In this document: positions 25,201 through 31,628 of the stretch, piece by piece
Position numbering within the stretch: position 1 is the stretch's first letter
Layout: the number at the start of each line of letters is the position of its first letter
DNA from: Euglena gracilis
Lineage: Eukaryota; Euglenida; Euglenophyceae; Euglenales
DNA length: 64,000 nucleotides
Assembly (NCBI GenBank): GCA_039621445.1
Contig: CP154954.1
Coordinates: forward strand, 18,896,642 to 18,960,641
Direction: 5' to 3'
The notes under the pieces: generated by a model
Database searches by the model: none
Told to the model about the DNA's origin: nothing
Seen by the model: only the letters and a program-made list of their open reading frames with translations
Translations under genes and position numbers: made by a program

Positions 25201-28200
25201 CCCACAAAATTTCGGGGTGTACAGTTCATCGATGCTTTTACCGCAGGCATTGTTTTGAAATTAGACCTGCAGTTTTGGGGCATTGTTTGACATTACACCC
25301 GCACTTTCGGGGACAATCTTCTTGACTCACGTTTCGGGTTTCAGGACGCACGACCCTAGGGCAGAACGGGAATCGGCCAAACAGCCAGGGTGGGGGGGTG
25401 GGGGGGTCGACCCCCCCCCACCTCCTCCTGTTTCGGGGAGCACCAATTTTCGACCCCCAAAATTTTTTCCCGGCGCATTCGGCGCCGGGTGGATTTGTTA
25501 AAAAAAAATCCGTGAAAATGCTGTGGTGGTGTGGGGGGGTCGACCCCCCCACCAGGCCTTCCCGTTCTGCCCTAGGCGACCCCAAACACACACGCTGCAC
25601 GCTGGGCCCCCACAGGGAGCGCTGCCCACGGACTACCTCAGCTTCTTCTTCCTCGGGCAGCGTGAGCCGGGGCCGGGGCCGGGCCCGGCGGCGGCGAACC
25701 TCCGCGAGTGGCGGCAGGCGGAGCAGCTGTTCTCCCGCCGGCAGATGATCTACGTCCACAGGTGAGTCCGGATTTTGTCGGCAGGTGGGTGTGTAGCGCG
25801 GCAAGTTGATCCCCCCCCCCACACATGACTCCCCCAAAGCATTGTAGAAAATGCCTGAGGTGCCAAAAGGTGAAAGGGTGCAACCCCCTCAAATACCCGT
25901 CGGCCACCTACAGGGAGGGGGAAATTTGGAGATGTGTAAAATACAGCTGGAACAGGGTGCCAGAACGATGCCCGACTGCCATTTTTTCCCCCCATAGTTG
26001 TGGTCCAGCAAAAATTCCCCATTTTCTGATTTTTTTTGCAATTTTCTGTGACGGTGATGAAATGGTGCCAATCTGTGGGTGATGCCTAATTTGAGACCTG
26101 AAAATTGAGATTTTTCGGTTGGTTTCTCCTCCGATTTTGATCATAATATCCTAATTTGACAGACATGACATCTTGTTTCTGTCCCCACAAATCTCAAATC
26201 TCCAAATTCCTGTGCATTTGGGAATCCCACCAAATTTTTTTGAGGCTGCCAAATGTTTTTTTTTACTGTTTTAGCTGAGACCACCAATTTTTTCCTCAGG
26301 TCCAATTATTAGCCCAGCTCGAATGTCTTGGTTTCTTCTTCGTGTAATGCAGGTTGGGTGTTATTTGTGGGGTATCTCGATGAAGCAGCAGTTTTTCCGA
26401 AACGACAATTAATCCTCCATGTGGGTGTCGGATGCGCATTTGTATCGTGTGTTCCAGGCCAGGCTTCTTTTTTAAGGAAGTGCAGCCCCCCCCCCCAGGG
26501 TGTGTGCTGTGGGCAGGCAGGGGGTAGGGATTTTCGACCCCCTGAGGGGGGGGGTAGGGTGCTGGGATGGGTAGTGCTAGAGCACACCCCCGGTGCCTTC
26601 AGTGCCGGGGTCCCAAAAATTGCCCTTTTCAAGCGATAATTTGTTTTGTCTGCAGGTACCGGGGTCCAAAACCGACCCCCCTGGGGGGGTGTGCCTGCTA
26701 TGGGCAGGCACACGTGCTATGCACAGGGCACCCCCCTCCCCCCGGGGTTGGTAAAAAGAAACCTGTTCTAGGCACATCCGTGGTACATGTCATCCATGCT
26801 TTTCGGAGGTGCCTTTTGGCTCGAAACCCCCGCAGCTGTCCCTCCGATGTCCTGCAGCAAATTAATGGTTGTAGATGATGAGTACGTCCTGCTGGGCAGC
26901 GCCAACATCAACGAACGGTCAATGGCAGGTTGCGTGTCGTTGCGATACGGCATATACCCTCCGGTCCCTTTGTCTTCGTCTATTCTATCTATATCTATGT
27001 CTATATCTATGTCTATATCTATATCTATATCTATATCTATATCTATATCTATATCTATATCTATATCTATATCTATATCTATATCTATATGTGTATATAT
27101 ATATGTATATATGTATATATATACATATATATACATATATGTATATATACATATATATACATATATATATATATATCTTTTGTATTCTTGAAATGACAAG
27201 AAAAGGTGGAAATGACAAGCAAATGCTGAGCATCGGAGTGCGCATCCCCCAAGGGCCGGAACTTGGTCCCTCAAAAGTACGCACCTGCACCTGCATTGAC
27301 CCTCAGGCTTCTTATGAGGAAGGTCGGTACCCCAGCATGCAATTTTTTACTGACCCGGGGGGGGGGGGAGGGGGGGCACTCCACTCTTCGAAAAACCAGT
27401 CAGCCATTTTTTTTTTGGGAAACCAGTCAGTCCCCCCCCTGGGGGGATTGGCCACTCAGGAAAACCGGCCACTTTCCAGTCACTTTAGGCCAAAAAATTT
27501 TTCCCGGCGCCTTTGGTGCCGGGGTCAACCAATCCACTTTTGCCAACCCCTGGCTGACCCCCCCGGGGGAGGGGGGGGAGGGGGTCCAGGCCAAAACCAG
27601 TCAGTCACCCCCTGGGGGGGTCGGCCAGTGACTAAGTGATTGTATGCCCCCCAGGGCGGCGGGCTCGGCTCTTGGACAGGGGATTTTGCTTTGGGCGGCC
27701 CAAATATGGCACCCGGGGGGTTCGGTTTTGAGTCCCGGTATGGCCCGACCCAGACATATTTTCTTGAAAATGGTCATTTCGGGTCCCCGGCACCAAAGAT
27801 ACCGAGGAATGTGCTTCAGCCGTCCTCAAAACCCGTCCCCCGTCCCGGCTGCCACCGGCCTCTTTCCCTGCGCTGCCAAGGTTATTGGTCTTATCCCTCT
27901 GCCAATCCAAAAGTTGCCAGGGAGATACCTTATTGACCCAGGGGGCGGTTGGCAGGGGAAGCAAGTGGAAAAAATTTCCACTAAAAAAAAGTTGAAAAAA
28001 TTTCCCACCGGCGGGCACAAAGGACAAGAAGAATTTTGACCCCCCAAAAACTTAAAAAAATGCCTGTTTTGGTATTTTTCTTGGACATTTTCTGGAATGA
28101 AAATTCCTTGGGCACTGCACGCCAAAATGAGGGTTCTAACGTGTTTTGGGCTGAAACTCAGCCCAAAACACGTTAGAACCCTCATTTCGGCGTGCAGCAG

Positions 28201-31200
28201 TGCCCAAGGAATTTTCTTTCCAGTTAGGTGGACCCTGCCTCCCCCACCCGGGATGGGCGGTGTAGCTGGTAGCTTTATTCTGGTGGTTTGCATCTGCCCA
28301 ACCCCCCCAAATAGTATTGCACTGCAGCATTATTGGACGGCCACCTCAGGCGGCGGGGGGTGCAGCACTATTTGGACCGTGCCGTATTATTGGACTGGGT
28401 GCCACTTCGTCCCGCCTATTACCACAGGCACCCTTTTTGCCTACTCGATGTCCTTCTCTGAGGCCAGCGAGGTGCACTCCGGTTGTCTATTCGTTTCTGA
28501 CGACTTCCGAGTTTTTCGGGTGGGAATTTGCCCCCTTTCCCCTCTCTGCATGTTACAAAAGGTGCCTGCAGTTAGCTGCACGAGCTTCTACGCATTTCAC
28601 ATTGCTATGTTTTTTGGGGGGTGCAGCACTCTTGGACGCTCACTTCATCCGGCGGGAAGTGCAGCACTATTTGAACCCACAGCTCTATTGGCCCCGTAGC
28701 ACTATTAGGGAGGGGGGTTTAGCCAATGGAGCCTGCTCGAGTCTCAAACAAAAGCCTGCTTGCTGCCAGCAAGTGACCCGACAAGTTGGACCAGCCTGTC
28801 CTCAGGCATTTCTAAGGCGTTCCTGAGCGCCCCCCCCCCCTCTCCCCCAGGAGACCGGGACACAGAGATCTGCCTGGGGATGCACCAGCCCGACTTCGCT
28901 CGGCAGGGGGCAGGCTTGACCGGGAAGGGTTGATCCTCATTCCGATCTTATTCACCTGTTGCTTGAATTTGGGGAAGCCAGAGTGGAGAACTCCGGGGGA
29001 CAGGGGGACACTGCAAGAAGGCATCATATCTTCATCATCTTTTCTTTTTTCAAAAAAATTGAAAATTTTTGGGTCTGAGCTAAGAATACTCGGGTGTGAT
29101 TTCTTTTTGTGGACCAGATGCCAGTTCCCAAACTCCAACCCCTCGCCCCAAGTGGAGGGTGGAGGGGAGTTGGTTTGTCTGGGCGGCCTTGCCGAAAGGC
29201 TGCTTAAAAATTTGTCACGAAGGTCACCCAGAAATGTCTCTTTGTTTTGAAGAGGAGGAAGATTCTGGCACGTTTTTTTTTTGGAGGGAAAATGGAGGCT
29301 TGGAACGGACCCCAGACTGCGGACCCCCACCGCTCACCGGCACCTCCCAGGTCTCACACCATTCACAACCCAAACCCGAACCCCAACCTTAACCCTGACC
29401 CAAACCCCAACGACCCTAACGCTCGCCTAACGCTCGACCAAACCTGAAGCCTATCTGCAGCCCTCGCCTCTCCCTGCCATATGTGTGAGTGTGGGTTGAG
29501 CCCAGTAGGAAAATCCCACACACAATGGGAGGATTTCGCTCTCTTGATACTCACTCTTCTGTTCAAGTCTGGTTGAGGGCTACCCTCCCTGGCGGCCAGG
29601 TTGCTGGCTTCCGCCTGTCCCTGTGGGCGGAGCACACTGGTGCATATGAAAACGTCTACCGGGCAGGACGCTACGCCGCATAGGGCCAGGTGGGTGCATG
29701 TATCTCTTTTTTGTGTGTGGTGTGTTTGTGTATGCGTGTGTATGCGTGTGTATGTGGCATGTATGCGCGCGTGTTTGGTGGCTGGGTGTATGTGGTTCGT
29801 GTGTGCGGGCGGGCGGGCGGGCGGGCGGTTGGGCTTGTGGGTGTGGTGTGGGTGTGTGTATATGTGGTGTGCGCGCGTTTGGTGTGTGTGTGTGTGTGTG
29901 CGCGCCAGGCATTTGCTTAAGGGATTGCAGTACCCCCCCGGGGGGGGGCTGGACTGCAGCTAGTCCAAATTTGGCTAGTGGGGTTTCTAGCAGACCCCCC
30001 CCCGGGGCGGTCTGCTAGCAGGGCTAGCTAGTGGAAAAAATTTTTCCAGTGACCGGCGCGAAGCGCCGAAAATTTTTTTGGGGACCCCCAAAAATGGCCA
30101 AAAATGCCTGTTTTTGGCCATTTTTGGGAATTTTTGGAACAAAATCAGCCAAAGATCTGTTAAAAACCTCATTTTTCCTCCGGCGCGCAGCGCCGGAGGA
30201 AAATTTTTTTTCCAGTCCGGGGGACCCCCGGACCCCCCCCCCCCCGGGGGGGGTCTAGCTAGTCCACTTTTTCCAGTGTCTAGCCGATTGGCTAGCCAGT
30301 ACCCCCCCCCCCCGGGGGTCCTTAAGCAAATGCCTGGTGCGCGCGCGCGCGTGTGTGTGTGCGGGCGGGCGGGCGGGTGAGTGTATGTTTTCCCCCCTCC
30401 AACTTTGTCGGCGCTGCCCTGTCAGCATTTTCCAAGCTCAGTGGAGTGCATCCGCCGTGTGAATCAGCTGGCAGGTGTGTGGCTCGCTCCCCCCAGCATC
30501 AGGGCTCTCAGTCTCATGTGTTTAGAATCCTTTGAATGTGTGTGTTCATTTGACTTCATTTGTATTTCACTCAAAGCGTTTGCATGAATTATTTTTTCTT
30601 TGCTTATCTTCTTCAGCCTCAGTCACCTCCCAAAGTGGTATAATGACTCCTTTCATTTTCCGTTCATTTTCGGCTGAACAATCCTGGCGTGCACCCAACG
30701 GGGATGGGGATGTCAGGGAGCCCTGGGGGACCCTGTCCCTTGGGGGGGGGTCCGGCCAGCCAGCACCTTTTTTCCAGCCAGCACCTACCAGCTGGGGAGC
30801 GGACCCCCCCCCCCCGGGTCTGCTGAAATAAGGTTCGTGCCAGCCCGTCTAAGCCGGGCTGGACCGAAAAAATGAAATGGCCAAAAAGTGGCATTTTGGG
30901 GTCGTTTTGGGGGTTTCATATCCAAATTTTGGCTGAAAAATGCCGACCCAGCTGGATTCGGGCTTTTTTGGGCATTTTTGGGAACCTGCCGGGTCCAGCT
31001 CCCAGCCAGCTGGACCTCCCCCCCCCCCCCCAGACCCGGGTCCAGCCAGCACCTTTTTCCAGCCGGCCCACAGGACCCCCTGGGGTGCTTAAGAAAACCC
31101 CTTTGCGCGACATTATCATTTTTTCCGTCGTTTTTTTTTGAACAACGATGTCCCATTTGGAGCGTCGGATTATTTGTATCTCTTTTGTGTACCCCCCAAA

Positions 31201-31583
31201 ATTGACTTTGCTTGCAGAGTACAACTGGGAGCTGTATTGTGCGGATGAGGTGAGGCCACTCGGTGGCCACCTGTGCAGGTTGCAACCCCTCCCACGCAAG
31301 CGAACGCCCAAATCACCTCAAGGTGGTGTTTTTTTTTCAAGGAAACTAATCAAAGCTTGCCTGCTTACCCCCATAATACTTCTTTGTGGCACCATTTTAA
31401 CCCCCCAAGAATCCTCCATCCTTTGTTGCATTTCCCACCGTGAGAAATGCCACACATTCTACACCTGAAATTGCACGTACAAGGTATATGTATTACAAAG
31501 ATAAAACCAAAAGCACCTTTTTCACGACCCGTATGCTAAGCGCGGTGCATATTTTATTGATAGTCTGTCCATAGCTTTCTTTG

Positions 31584-31628
<45 letters not shown>

